Shown piece by piece: positions 1 to 11,400 of a stretch of DNA of 64,000 nucleotides (position 1 is its first letter; every line of letters begins with the position of its first letter). A program made the translations under genes and the position numbers. The stretch spans positions 15,724,282-15,788,281 of the forward strand of contig NC_065535.1 in the NCBI RefSeq assembly GCF_932294415.1, in the 5' to 3' direction. Source of the DNA: Quercus robur (Eukaryota > Streptophyta > Magnoliopsida > Fagales > Fagaceae). The notes under the pieces were generated by a model. That model saw nothing but the letters and a program-made list of their open reading frames with translations. It ran no database searches and was not told where the DNA came from.

Positions 1-576
1 TCCAGGAAATTCTACGGGCACGGATAAGCATTGTCAAAACAAAGTACAGAGGGAAGTCCTAAAATATCTAAAAAGAAAGCTGCCACCACCGTATTTAAGG
101 CTCTACAGCTAACTTTTTGGCTGCATTAATGTAGAGAAGACCCTTGAACAAGGCTATATTGGCTATCCCAACACACAAAGAAGCCTGAGGGGGTGTCCAA
201 TGGGACATGCACTCAAGAAGAGGCTTGGATGACTAACAAATGGAAGGCCAAAATCGTTTAAAGGGGACTATATAATAGGAGAAACCCACCATAGAGAAAG
301 GGATCAGGAAAATCAGGAGAGAAACACTGTAGCAATCAAGAACCAAATCTGTAATCAAACCTATGTGAAAAATACATAAGAACTTATCTCCTCGGATTAT
401 GCCGAGGACGAATTTCTCTAGATATACTAATCTATCTTCCTATTCTTGTGATTCTATCTTATTGTCAAACTCATTTTAACCCAATTTTCCAACCCACTCT
501 CTACAAATTCATTGTTTTAGGCTTTTTGGGCTTACGTCCATTCATCTTGGGCCGGGCTTCAAATCTGGTCCTTACA
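1..576 (+). mobile_element. Right part of an LTR, family D (cut by window edge)
   Basis: The sequence ends in CCTTACA at 576 and matches, block by block, the solo LTR at 50847-51594 and the reversed one at 47110-47867. Shared blocks include the GCAGCT / GCATTAATGT stretch, a TATATAAT promoter-like motif, ACTGTAGCA, and a closing GGGCTTC...GTCCTTACA. The left end lies outside the window, so this may be a solo LTR or the 3' LTR of a longer element. No coding sequence is visible. It is a fossil of moderate age, judging by divergence from the other copies. Confidence 0.75.
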
Positions 577-972
577 TAAAATATAACTAAATTATTGAAT
601 AGTTAAACCATAGGAATAACTATTACATTATAATGTCTATTACAGTCTACCAAACATACTCTAACTCTCATTCATCCCTTATCAATATGGCTCGGGTAAT
701 TATGGTAAAAGTAAAACCATGCATGTACATATCACTTGATAGATCCACTAATCTTTAATGGAATCAAATGAGTTAAATTTTCAATTCAAAAGTGCAAGTA
801 TCAAATTGACACTATCAAACTATAAGGTTGATATTTGACATCATACAAAATAAATTGATTTTTTATTTCATATATTTACCCTAAAAATGTTACTCATTAG
901 CCATTAGAGTTATTTTATGGTTGCAATAAAATGTCACAATATTTTTTATGATAGATTTTTTTGAGAAATTTT
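577..972. other. AT-rich spacer, nothing recognised
   Basis: I see no coding, RNA or clear repeat signal here. The last 20 or so bases are T-rich and probably belong to the tail of the reversed SINE piece that opens the first tandem copy at 973. Confidence 0.5.
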
Positions 973-1911
973 CAATCTATGGTGTCTGCTTCTGATGATA
1001 ATTCTTTATTATCAGACTAAGACACCAATTAGTTTTTGATGTAGGCAAAAATTGAACCCATGGTGGGATGGATGTGTATTTTTTAACTAAGAGCAACCTG
1101 GGGGATTGAACCCCTGAGTAAGGGTTACTCCTCATAAGAAGCAACCAGTAGATTAAGGCAGAACAGGTGTGATCTATGCGGAAACTAAATTAATTTATTC
1201 TAAAACAAGTTTTCAAAAACACACGTGAAAGGATAACCTAACGTTAACAAGCCATCACTGTTGCTTCGATGAACCAAATCTCTAAACCTCCATAGCTTCA
1301 ATCTATGGCGTCTGCTTCTGATGAAGACTCTTTATTATCAGATTAAGACACTAATTAGTTTTTGATGTAGGCGAAAATTGAACCCACGATGGGATGGATG
1401 TGTATTTTTTAACTAAGAGCAACCCGGGGGATTGAACCCCTAAGTAAGGGTTACTCCTCATAAGAAGCAACCGGTAGATTAAGGCAGAACAGGTGTGATC
1501 TATGTGGAAACTAAATTAATTTATTCTAAAACAAGTTTTCAAAAACACACGTGAAAGGATAACCTAACGTTAACAAGCCATCACTGTTGCTTTGATGAAC
1601 CAAATCTCTGAACCTCCATACCTTCAATTTATGGCGTCCGCTTCTGATGAAGACTCGAAAATTGAACCTACGATGGGATGGATGTGTATTTTTTAACTAA
1701 GAGCAACCCTGGGGATTGAACCCCTAAGTAAGGGTTACTCTCCTCATAAGAAGCAACCGGTAGATTAAGGCAGAACAGGTGTGCTCTATGTGGAAACTAA
1801 ATTAATTTGTTCTAAAACAAGTTTTCAAAAACACACGTGAAAGGATAACCTAACGTTAACAAGCCATCACTGTTGCTTCGATGAACCAAATCTCTAAACC
1901 TCCATAGCTTC
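973..1911. repeat. Three direct copies of a 326-bp segment ahead of the PPR gene
   Basis: Copies start at 973, 1299 and 1625, so the period is 326 bp. The third has lost about 40 bp and ends at 1911. Each copy opens with about 85 bp of a SINE in reverse orientation, recognisable from the SINE at 59991 by TATGGCGTC...GATGATA and the box-B complement ATTGAACCC. Each copy ends with GAACCAAATCTCTAAACC...CATAGCTTC, which runs straight into the leader of the PPR gene. The unit therefore seems to include part of the gene's own upstream region. Confidence 0.85.
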
Positions 1912-2123
1912 GAGAACCCAGTAGAGTTACCCTTCTTGCAAAGCTCCGGCGAAGCCTTCAAGCTCGCCCGATTCCAACGCCGACGAAGAAGACCCATCTC
2001 GCTCTTCAACAAAAAACTTCCTCAACGGTGGTCGGAGACTCAACGAATCGACCTTTGACCTCAAATCTCCGTCGCAATCGCCTCCGAACGAACAAAAGAT
2101 ATCGGTTAAATATCGGACTTTTC

Positions 2124-3809
2124 ATGGCGTTTCAATCCCGACGATTTATCGGGTTTCTCGAGCGCTTCAACAGAACCAGGTACCATTCCCTCTACCTCTC
2201 TTCACCTACTTCATTTTTTCCATTTCCATTTTCAACTCTAGATGACCAGCCATCACCGAATCACATCAAGAACGAAATAAATCCCAAGGAACGTTTCGTT
2301 CTTGACCAGCTCTCTGAGCTTTTACCAATCCCTCGTAACTCTTCAGCACCGAACCCATTTAGATATTCTGAAAATCCCACAAAACAAGTAGCTGAATTTA
2401 GAGCAGTCGATGGTTTTTTATTGCCCGAAGAGAAATTACGAGGGGTTTTCCTTCAGAAACTGAAGGGTAAAACTGCAATCGAGCAGGCTTTAACGAATGT
2501 TGGTATTGAATTGAGTCTTGACATTGTTGCTAGAGTAGTGAACACAGGGATTTTAGGTGGTGAAGCAATGGTTATGTTTTTCAATTGGGCGATTAAGAAC
2601 CCGGCTATAACTAAGGACATTAATAGTTACCGTGTGATTATCAAAGCGTTAGGAAGAAGAAATTTTTTTAAGTTTGTGACGGAAATATTGCGTGACATGA
2701 GGATGGAAGGCGTGAGCCTTGATTTAGAGACTCTATCAATTGTATTGGACAGTTTTGTTAGAGCTCATAGAGTGTCGAAAGCAATACAAATGTTTGGAAA
2801 TGTAGAAGAGTTTGGGTTGAAATGTAATACCGGGTGTTTGAATGTGCTCTTACAATGCATGTGTCATAGATCCCATGTCAGTGCTGCAAATTCGTTTTTG
2901 AATTCAGTTAAAGGGAAGATACCGTTTGATGTTATGACATATAATATTGTTATTGGTGGGTGGTCAAAATTGGGTAGAGTTAGTGAAGTTGAGAGTGTTT
3001 TGAAAGCAATGTTAGTGGATGGGTTTAGTCCTGATTGCTTGACTTTCAGTTACCTTATTGAGGGTTTAGGGAGGGCTGGTCGGATTGATGATGCAGTCGA
3101 GATTTTTGAGCACATGAAGGATAAAGGTTGTGTGCCAGATACTGGAACCTACAATGCAATGATATTTAACTCTATATCCGTTGGAGATTTTGAGGGGTGT
3201 ATGAAGTATTATAAGAGTATGTTGAGTAATAACTCTGACCCGGATGTTATTACTTATACCAAATTAATTTCTGCCTTGCTTAAAGCCCGTAAAGTGGCTG
3301 ATGCACTTGAGTTGTTTGATGAGATGTTGAGTCGTGGTCTTATTCCCTGCACTGGAACTGTAACCTCCTTCCTTGAACCCTTGTGTAGCTATGGTCCGCC
3401 CCATGCTGCCATGATGATTTACAAAAAAGCAAGAAAAGTTGGATGTAGAATATCGTTGAGTGCTTATAAGCTATTGCTTATGCGGCTTTCTAGGTTTGGT
3501 AAATGCGGAATGTTGTTAAACATGTGGGATGAGATGCAAGAATGCGGTTATTCTTCAGATATGGAAGTTTATGAGCATGTCATCAACGGACTTTGCAACA
3601 TAGGGCAGCTGGAAAATGCAGTACTTGTTATGGAAGAGTCTTTGCGGAAGGGTTTTTGCCCTAGCAGGCTTATATATAGCAAACTAAATAACAAATTATT
3701 GGCTTTGAATAAAGTAGAAAGGGCTTACAAGCTATATTTGAAGATCAAAGATGCTCGTCGTGATGAAAATGCTAGGAGATATTGGCGTGCTAATGGGTGG
3801 CACTTCTGA
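2124..3809 (+). CDS. P-class pentatricopeptide repeat protein, At5g43820-like
   Basis: An intronless gene of 561 codons. The frame is open further upstream, but the first ATG is at 2124; the upstream part has no ATG and lies in the leader. The N-terminus ([19 protein letters not shown]) is rich in Arg, Ser and Phe and has few acidic residues, which suggests a mitochondrial presequence. From about residue 160 there are roughly ten 35-residue PPR units, for example the one beginning [20 protein letters not shown] and the next beginning [20 protein letters not shown]. The end, [11 protein letters not shown], resembles At5g43820 as I remember it. PPR proteins bind organellar RNA and act in its processing, stability or translation; the target here is unknown. 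There are no E/DYW extensions, so editing is unlikely. The leader adjoins a triplicated segment. Confidence 0.92.
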   Translation: MAFQSRRFIGFLERFNRTRYHSLYLSSPTSFFPFPFSTLDDQPSPNHIKNEINPKERFVLDQLSELLPIPRNSSAPNPFRYSENPTKQVAEFRAVDGFLLPEEKLRGVFLQKLKGKTAIEQALTNVGIELSLDIVARVVNTGILGGEAMVMFFNWAIKNPAITKDINSYRVIIKALGRRNFFKFVTEILRDMRMEGVSLDLETLSIVLDSFVRAHRVSKAIQMFGNVEEFGLKCNTGCLNVLLQCMCHRSHVSAANSFLNSVKGKIPFDVMTYNIVIGGWSKLGRVSEVESVLKAMLVDGFSPDCLTFSYLIEGLGRAGRIDDAVEIFEHMKDKGCVPDTGTYNAMIFNSISVGDFEGCMKYYKSMLSNNSDPDVITYTKLISALLKARKVADALELFDEMLSRGLIPCTGTVTSFLEPLCSYGPPHAAMMIYKKARKVGCRISLSAYKLLLMRLSRFGKCGMLLNMWDEMQECGYSSDMEVYEHVINGLCNIGQLENAVLVMEESLRKGFCPSRLIYSKLNNKLLALNKVERAYKLYLKIKDARRDENARRYWRANGWHF

Positions 3810-4193
3810 AGTGGCAAGCTTATCAGCAGCAACTGCAGTTTTTTCATCCTTGCTTTGCAATTCCTGCAGCAAGTTTCAAACTTGCTTGCAGTATGAAATG
3901 ATTCTTCTTGTAAGTTCTTTTAATTGTCTACAGTAGCACCTGGTGCATAATTTAAACAAATCTTTCATGCAATCACTCTAGGTATTTTGAGAAAATGTTT
4001 TCTGGTATAGTATCATTCTTTTTTTTGTTTGTTCATTTATATTTGTGTTGCTACAATAGCTGTTGTAGTGTTATGTTTATTTTCATCATATGAGGTTGGC
4101 TTATACTGTTTTTTTATGTGCAGGTGCTTCCTTTGGTTGGACCATATGAGCATATGCAGATCATCTTAATAAGTTGTCAGCTTGAAGCTCAAA

Positions 4194-6390
4194 ATGACTA
4201 AAATCCAACTTGCTAATTCGCAATATTTGTATAAGCATGTTGACTGGGAAGGGCCTCATCCACTGGGCTCTCACCATATTGTCATCCAACGGAATTCTGC
4301 ACGGATTTTCCTTGTCCGCCTCTTTGCTCTTTTGCTGTTCATAAATGCCATCTATCTCTGCTTATTAAATGTAATATCTTTTACTTTGTTTCATTTTAAT
4401 TCTTTAGCATTCTACGCTTTTCCCTTGGTTTTGCTGCTTGGCTAGAACTAGGAAAAATTGCAGCTTACTTTAGATTTCAGAATATCAGTTGTTCATCATA
4501 TGGTATATTAGTAACTATTAACTGCCAATGAGTTATTGGCATTATGATTTATCAGGTTAATGTAAACAGTAGCAGTAGATCTTCCAAGTGGTTGGTATGT
4601 AAATTGTTGACAGGTGGGCTTTGAATGATCTACCTTCAGCTACCTGTGTTAGAAAGGATCTAATCAAATTTGTATCTCATGTATTTGATGTGTATGTGTG
4701 TGTGATACTTTCAAATTTCAACCTTCTGTTATCCCAGGTCTGCATGTTTGATTTGTGTTGTACTTTTTAATATCTAGGAATTTCTCAAAGAATATAATTT
4801 TTTTTTTTTTTGATAAGTAATAAGATATATTGAAAAAAAGAAACACCCAAGTGCACCGGAAGTGAACAAGGGATAGGAAATCAAATACAAAAATTACAAG
4901 AGTCTAGGAAAACAATAAAAGAAGGGAAAGATTTATTTTGCAAAGCAAACAACCAATCCCTTAAAGTTCTAAAAAAGAGAAGCTTGAGGTCCGGAATAGA
5001 TCTCTCAGAATCTTCAAAACATCTACTATTCCTCTCCCTCCAAAGGCACCACAATAAGCAATGAGGAATGATAGACCAAATAAAACCATTTCGATGACGA
5101 CCAAAGCTGCCTTGCCAACAACGCAGTAGCCCCAAAACAGAGTGTGGCATAACCCAAGAAACTCCAAAAAGACCCAAAACCATAGACCATAGATCCGAAG
5201 CAAAAGGACAATGAAGGAATAGATGGTCAATCGATTCACCATTTCTCTTACACATGTAGCACCAATCCAAAATCCATACCTTCCTTTTACGTAAATTATC
5301 AATCGTCAAGCATTTCCCTAAGGCAGCAGTCCAAACAAAGAAAGCAACTCTAGAGGGAATCTTCTGCCTCAAAGAATATAATACACACGCATATACATTT
5401 TAATAACACCTATACTTAATCGTGAATTTTTTTTTTTTTTTTTTGTGTGTTTGATGTTGGGGGGATCAGTTACAATTTAATGCTTTCATAACAAACACAA
5501 TTTGTTGTAACAGTTTAGATAGATAAATACGAATTTAACTTGATGGCATATCTGGTGACAGGGAACATTAGGTACCATTTTCCTTCTGAGCATGCTTTCC
5601 AGTGCTTGCCTTGTCAAATCATATTATGGGACACTTATTGAGAAAGGTGAAAAGCTAAAGACTGCTCTTTATATATACTTAGTTCTTATTTTTAGGACTA
5701 TAATATAAAGAGAGGAGTAGAACCTCAAGTTTTAGAATAACAATTACTGCATTGCTGCCTGCTTTGAATAAATTATTTTAGAGAATATTAACTTATATCT
5801 CTGATTGATTTCTTGAACTTGTTTAAGTTTTCTATGGTGACATATGACCATTTGAAATTAATGTAAGGAGGACGGGGAGACAGTGAATCACTTGCTTATG
5901 CATTGTCTTGTAGCTAGAGATTTATGGGATATGGTTTTTGCTCTCTTTGGAGTACAATGACCATTTGAAATCAATGCATGGAGGACGGGGAGACAGTGAA
6001 TCACTTGCTTATGCATTGTCTTGTAGCTAGAGATATATGGGATATGGTTTTTGCTCTCTTTGAAGTACAATGGGTGATGCCTAAAGGGTTTAGAATTGCT
6101 AGCTTCTTGGCAGGGATGATTTGGCCCATTTGGGAGACATAGAAACATTTCAATATGGAAGGCTGTTCCACATTGTTTGATGTGGTGTCTTTGGCGAGAA
6201 AGAAATGCTAGAACTTTTGAGGGGTGTGAACTTTTGAGGGGTGTTTTTGATTTGAAGATGCAATTTTTCAAAATGTTGTTTGGGTAGATGCTAGCTTCAG
6301 GGACGTATCCTTTCTCTAAATTCTTAGGAGTCAAGAATCATTGTACTTGATGCATTATTTTTGTTGATCAATAAAACTAATTATATATAT

Positions 6391-6422
<32 letters not shown>

Positions 6423-7317
6423 TCCCCATGTACTCATTGCTTATTTTTTGTTCAAATGCAGAGTCTGTTGTAATTATACCTTCACTCAGAGTGCAACTTG
6501 AAGCTCACTATTGGAGGTAATTCTTTCATCTCACATGATTACAATTGGCATTATAACAATAATCCATTGATGTTATCAATGCATGATTTCCATTACATCA
6601 TCAAAGAAACATAAATAGATAGTGGCATAGCTCATTCCTTCTTAATTGATAAATTTTCATTCTGCATTTTTATACAGTGGGAGAGTTGTTCGTAGCTTTA
6701 TTCCTATTGACAAAATACTGAAGCCAGTCCTGAATGAGAATGTGACTCCATTTACTTGTTACTGGAGCTTGGTTTTGCTCGTCCGTGGCCAAAAAGAACT
6801 AATTTTGGCATTCAAGGTAAGACATGTTGGTGCATGTCCATTATATGTTGCCACTGGATATAATTATCGTTGAACTTAACTAAAATGAGCGCAAGATATC
6901 TCATGTTAAGAAATTGAAGAACTTGTGATGCCACTCTGGCAGCTGAATCAACAAGGAGCCAGTTGCGATGAGAAATTTGGGTAGAATTGTGAAGGAGAAA
7001 TACATAATGGGTAAAAGTAGTAGGGTGTTTGGTTGTTGGTCTTGAATTTGTTGGGCACTAATGTTTTGTTAAATATTTGGCTTACATGCCCATCCAAAAG
7101 ATCACATAGAATAATTAGGATTAAAAGTCTTACATATTCTTCATTTGTTTTTGTTTTAATTTGGTAAATTTTGTCACAATATTACCTTACTGGATCTTGA
7201 AAAGTTGTTCTGCAGGTAGTAAAACCGCCAGTGAAACTGTTGGTTCCCATCTGGAAGGCTTTGTGTGCTGCTACTTATAGTGGAGAAACCACAGATTCTC
7301 CTGCAGAAGATACATAA
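4194..7317 (+). CDS. PIGH: PIG-H subunit of GPI-GlcNAc transferase
   Basis: Five exons: 4194-4370, 5562-5646, 6462-6516, 6678-6816 and 7216-7317. All have GT-AG junctions and matching phases, giving 185 residues, close to the usual plant size. The ATG at 4194 is the first in frame. Residues about 40-85 are hydrophobic (LFALLLFINAIYLCLLN, then GTLGTIFLLSML), the expected membrane hairpin. The PIG-H domain follows: ESVVIIPSLRVQLEAHYW, then RSFIPIDKILKPVLNENV and LVLLVRGQKELILAFK. PIG-H belongs to the PIG-A complex in the ER membrane, which adds GlcNAc to phosphatidylinositol as the first step of GPI-anchor synthesis. The start lies only 384 bp after the PPR stop. Introns 1 and 2 each carry an L1-type LINE piece. 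Confidence 0.9.
4799..5367 (-). mobile_element. 5'-truncated L1 LINE with 15-bp target duplication
   Basis: Read on the minus strand, an open frame (5372-4881) encodes the zinc-binding end of a plant LINE reverse transcriptase, with C-x2-C...H-x4-C (WCYMCKRNGESIDHLFLHC) and WCLWRERNSRCFE. A 3' tail follows, ending in a T run on the plus strand at 4799. The 15-mer CTCAAAGAATATAAT flanks it on both sides (4784-4798 and 5368-5382), so the ends are exact and the 5' end was truncated at insertion. It sits in PIGH intron 1, opposite to the gene. The frame is still open, so it is probably young. Confidence 0.92.
5847..6380 (+). mobile_element. Degenerate L1 LINE tail with internal duplication
   Basis: The plus strand encodes a zf-RVT-like piece (NGETVNHLLMHCLVARDLWD, then FGVQWVMPKGF). 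It is related to, but diverged from, the LINE at 4799-5367. A segment of about 114 bp, from CCATTTGAAAT to GGAGTACAATGA, occurs twice in tandem (about 5847-5960 and 5961 onward). Stops interrupt the frame and the 3' end runs into a TA-rich tract. It lies in PIGH intron 2. No target duplication was found. Confidence 0.75.
6381..6414. repeat. (TA)n microsatellite
   Basis: Alternating TA run in PIGH intron 2, just after the LINE remnant. Confidence 0.9.
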
Positions 7318-8237
7318 CATACCTGTTTTTGGCTTTCTGATCTGTACCTCACTGTAAATGGAAGCTGTTCACTGCTGTTTTAATTTCAAGGTCATGATGG
7401 CAAAGCTCATAATTAGTCAGACAATGTGAATCGAGTACTGAGGGTTTCCTAGTGGCAAAATTTGTCAAATGTGAATCATCTGCAAATCATTGTAGCTTAG
7501 TGGGAGTAAATAGGTTTACAATAGGTGCTTATCTATGTCTATAGAGATTCCTTCTTGGTCTGTATAATTTGCCCCTGATGTCTTATCTATGGTTTTTCTA
7601 TTTAATCTTAATCAACCTGTAATGTCATGAATCTCACGCTGTTATCTTTGCCACAAATTTCTTTGCATTACTTTTTTCCTTTTTGATGGAACAGCCGAGT
7701 GTATGTTAAGGCTTCATGACATGATGATTATTATAGTGTACTTATGTTTCACCAACAACAAGCCTTGGACCTTGAAGAGTTTATTAATTTGATTTGTGAC
7801 CCAAAAAGGTCTTTTTCCTGTCGGTGTTGTACATCTTTGAATTCACCGAATCCACCTCCTAAAAAAAAAAAAAAAAAATCAAAATCTACACCAATTAACA
7901 TTTTTTTTTTAAAAAAGTAAAAAAATTATTTGACTCAAATAATAAACTCATAGCATAGAATAGAAGTACTTAGGAAACTCCTAAGTTCCAGGCCCGTGTT
8001 ACGGCGTTACCCACACCCAAAATGTACTACTATTCGTTGTTAATAATAAAAAGTATTGCTGTATTTCCTGTTACAACCTCCGTTCCTGTCGATGGAGAGA
8101 TAGACAGAGAGACAATACGCTATATCCTTTAAGCACATTTTGCAAGAAAACCAGAAGGCTGTCTCTCACTTTTCATTTTTTTTTTCACGCTTCAAATCTC
8201 CAAAAATTTCATCTAATTTAACTAACACACTCGTTTT

Positions 8238-8268
<31 letters not shown>

Positions 8269-8463
8269 TCTATACCTAACCAATCCCTCGATCCCAAACA
8301 CGAATCCCCCAATTTTTTTCCGTACACTTATTCCTTTTTTTTCACCATTTTCTGATATCTTGATTGAATTCGAAAATTTTGATTTTGATTCGGCGGTTGT
8401 GATCTGTGGGGGGATTTGAATTGAAAAAGCGTCGGAGAAGAATCGTAATGAGATAAGAAGGGA
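7318..8463. promoter_or_regulatory. PIGH 3' region and EH/Pan1 promoter/leader
   Basis: The first 300 or so bases are probably the PIGH 3' UTR. The last 350 or so are probably the promoter and 5' UTR of the EH gene, with a pyrimidine run at 8239-8268 that ends in (CT)n, as is common in plant leaders. An A run lies at 7861-7878. No other gene is visible. Confidence 0.5.
8239..8268. repeat. (CT)n tract in the EH/Pan1 leader
   Basis: Near-perfect CT run about 195 bp before the ATG at 8464; a typical core-promoter or leader Y-patch. Confidence 0.85.
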
Positions 8464-11400
8464 ATGGCGGGGCAAAATCCAATGGATCAGTTCGAAACGT
8501 ACTTTAGGAGAGCCGATTTGGATGGCGATGGCAGGATCAGCGGAGCTGAGGCTGTTTCTTTCTTTCAAGGATCCAATTTGACCAAACAAGTCCTTGCTCA
8601 GGTTCATAATTTTTTTGCTTTTTCACCACAAATTATCCATTTTTACAATTCGTCTTTGTTTCTTATTCCCAATATGTTTCATTATAATGAATTTAATCAA
8701 GCTGCCTCTTGTTGATGAAATTTTGGTTCTGAATTTGGTCAATGCTCTATTTCTTATGATATAATTGAGGAATTCTGGTCTTTCATGGTGAGATTTGTTA
8801 GTGTTAATTATTGTTGTGTCAAGGTAAGCAAAGAAAGAAATTTGAAAAAAAAAAGTTGTCACCTTTTTGATCTGAGATATTTCATAAAGGTTATTACTTG
8901 CTGAGAGAGTGCAATGGATTACTGTTTTGTACTCTCCATTTATAATGGTCTGGCTAATACATGTTCGGAAATAGAAGAGGGGATCAGAGGGTAGGGCCTC
9001 TCAGACCTCTGAGTTTGAGATTTTTTGATAGGATTCTTAAGTCAAAATTTGGGTTTTTGTGTAAGTTTAAACAATATACCCTAAATTTAATCATGAAGAG
9101 GTTGGACCTTGGTATGAAGCAATGTGTCGCAGGTTCAAGTATGAGAATCCTGTTGATGCAGGAATATTTTGAATTTCATTGGATTATATCATATTTTAAG
9201 TTTTTATTTGTTTAGCTTGAGTTGAGATAGGGATTAAATTTCATGTTCTTAAACAGGGATTCGTTTCCTATTTGGATCAGTTAGGATTAGTATTTGAGTT
9301 CAAATTAGGATTCGTTTCAGGGATGTTTATCTTCTTCATTTCTTATTTTCTTGGAAGCTCTATAAAGTTTTCAGGTGGTATCTTTTGTATTCAAACTATT
9401 AGACTATTATTATTATCAATCAAAGATTATTCAACTGTCTAGCGGGGGCCTTGTGCACTGGGTATGACCTTTATTCCCCATTTGACTGGGAAGTTTGGCA
9501 ATGTAATGTATTAAAAATAAAAACATAAAAGGATTTATATTATGTACTTTGTTAATATGTTTTTGCACAGTGTAGAAGTTGTATTCTAGTGAATGTATCT
9601 TTTATAGTAATTTTATCTATTTATCTGTTTTTTATTTTTTTGGAAGAAATTTTAAGACTGGTATGTACTGATTTGGCTGCATGGTGATCAAAATGTTCTA
9701 TATGACTTGCAGATTTGGATGCATGCTGATCAGAGCAAAACTGGTTTCCTTGGTCGTGCAGAATTTTATAATGCTCTCAGACTTGTAACTGTGGCACAAA
9801 GTAAGCGAGAATTAACCCCAGATATTGTCAAGGCAGCCCTATATGGTCCAGCTGCTGCGAAAATTCCTCCACCTAAAATCAATCTTCCAGCCACACCTAC
9901 ACCCCAAATGAATTCAATGGTTGCTGCGCCTGCTCCACAGATGGGTCCAGTTGCACCAACATCCTCTCAAAATCTTGGCTTTAGAGCACAAGGAGGTCCA
10001 AACCCAAGTATGAACCAGCATTACTTTCCTCAGCAAAATCAGGCCGTTAGACCACCTCAAGTCATGCCTCCTGGTACCGCTTCCCTTCCACCACAGAGTA
10101 TTGCTGGTCTGGAACCAAATAGGGGAGGTAATATGTTAGTTACCAATGTTCCCAACTCAAACATCTCGAATGATTGGCTTGGTGGAAGAACAAGTGCAGT
10201 TCCTAATGGGCCTAGAGGGGTTAGCCCATCAATGCCCTTGCCTACTTCACAGCTGCAAGCTCCTGTCTCTATGGCTTCCCCAGTCTCCATGGGTTCCCAG
10301 CCTACAGCTAATGCCTCTAAAGCATTAGCTGTTACAGGAAATGGGTTTGCTTCTGACCCCATTTCTGGAGTTGATATGTTTTCTGCAATCTCATCTGGAA
10401 CAAAAAAAGAACCTTCTGGGCCAAGTTACTCTTCTAGTGGTGCTCCTGCCTCTTCAGCCATCTCTCCTGTTTCTAGTGGGCCTCAACCTTTGGCTAAACA
10501 GAGCTCACTTGATTCATTGCAAAGTGCATTCTCAATGCAACCTGCTGGCGGTCAGATTCCGCGGACCCAGTCATCATTCAGCCCAAGTCAACAGGTTTCA
10601 GCTCAAGGTTCTTCATCACTTGCATCTTCTGGGATTTCGGTTGGACCTGGAAATTCTACTCCTGATAATTCACAGCTTTCTTGGCCAAAGATGAAACCAT
10701 CTGATGTTCAGAAGTATACGAAAGTGTTTATGGAAGTAGACACTGACAGAGATGGGAAAATCACTGGTGAGCAGGCACGGAATCTCTTCTTGAGTTGGAG
10801 ATTACCAAGAGGTAAGGATTCTTCTGTATGGGTGTTTACCTGTAATCTTATGCATTTTATGTATACTAGGTTGGCTGATTCTGAAACTGCACTCTCAAGC
10901 TTTCTTTTTTTTTTTTTTTGTTGAAGCATTGTCATTATGCATGGTGAAGTCAACCATATTCAATGTTGCAGATGCACTCTATGCCTATTTGTTTTTATCA
11001 GAAAAGGAAGGGGGAACCCTGAACACGAAAGAGCTATATAATTTTTTAACAAGACCCACTATCTAATTAAGATGACACCTAATGCATGGAGTCCAGAATA
11101 TAAACGAGTTGAAAAACAACATGCCTACAACCACAAATATGTAGATTTTATAAGAACATTCTTCCATCTCTAACAAGCTGCTCTTTACTCTTAAGTGTCT
11201 ATAATCCTTAAATTCTGTTCCAAACATACTTCAATCGTTGAACCATATTTTTTTCACCCCATCACCCTGGTCATAATGCTTTTTTTTTACAAATAGTGAT
11301 TTTTTTGGGTAGTTAAATAATGAAGTAAAATGGTGTTCTTGTTTGGATTATAGCATCCAAAGTGATAAATACAACAACCACAAAACCTTACTCCCAAGGT

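Noticed and set aside
2028-2123. Upstream extension of the PPR reading frame
   Set aside because: It opens with GTG and contains no ATG before 2124, and it overlaps the leader.
5888-6334. Open frame of 148 codons, minus strand
   Set aside because: It is antisense to an L1 remnant that reads clearly on the plus strand.
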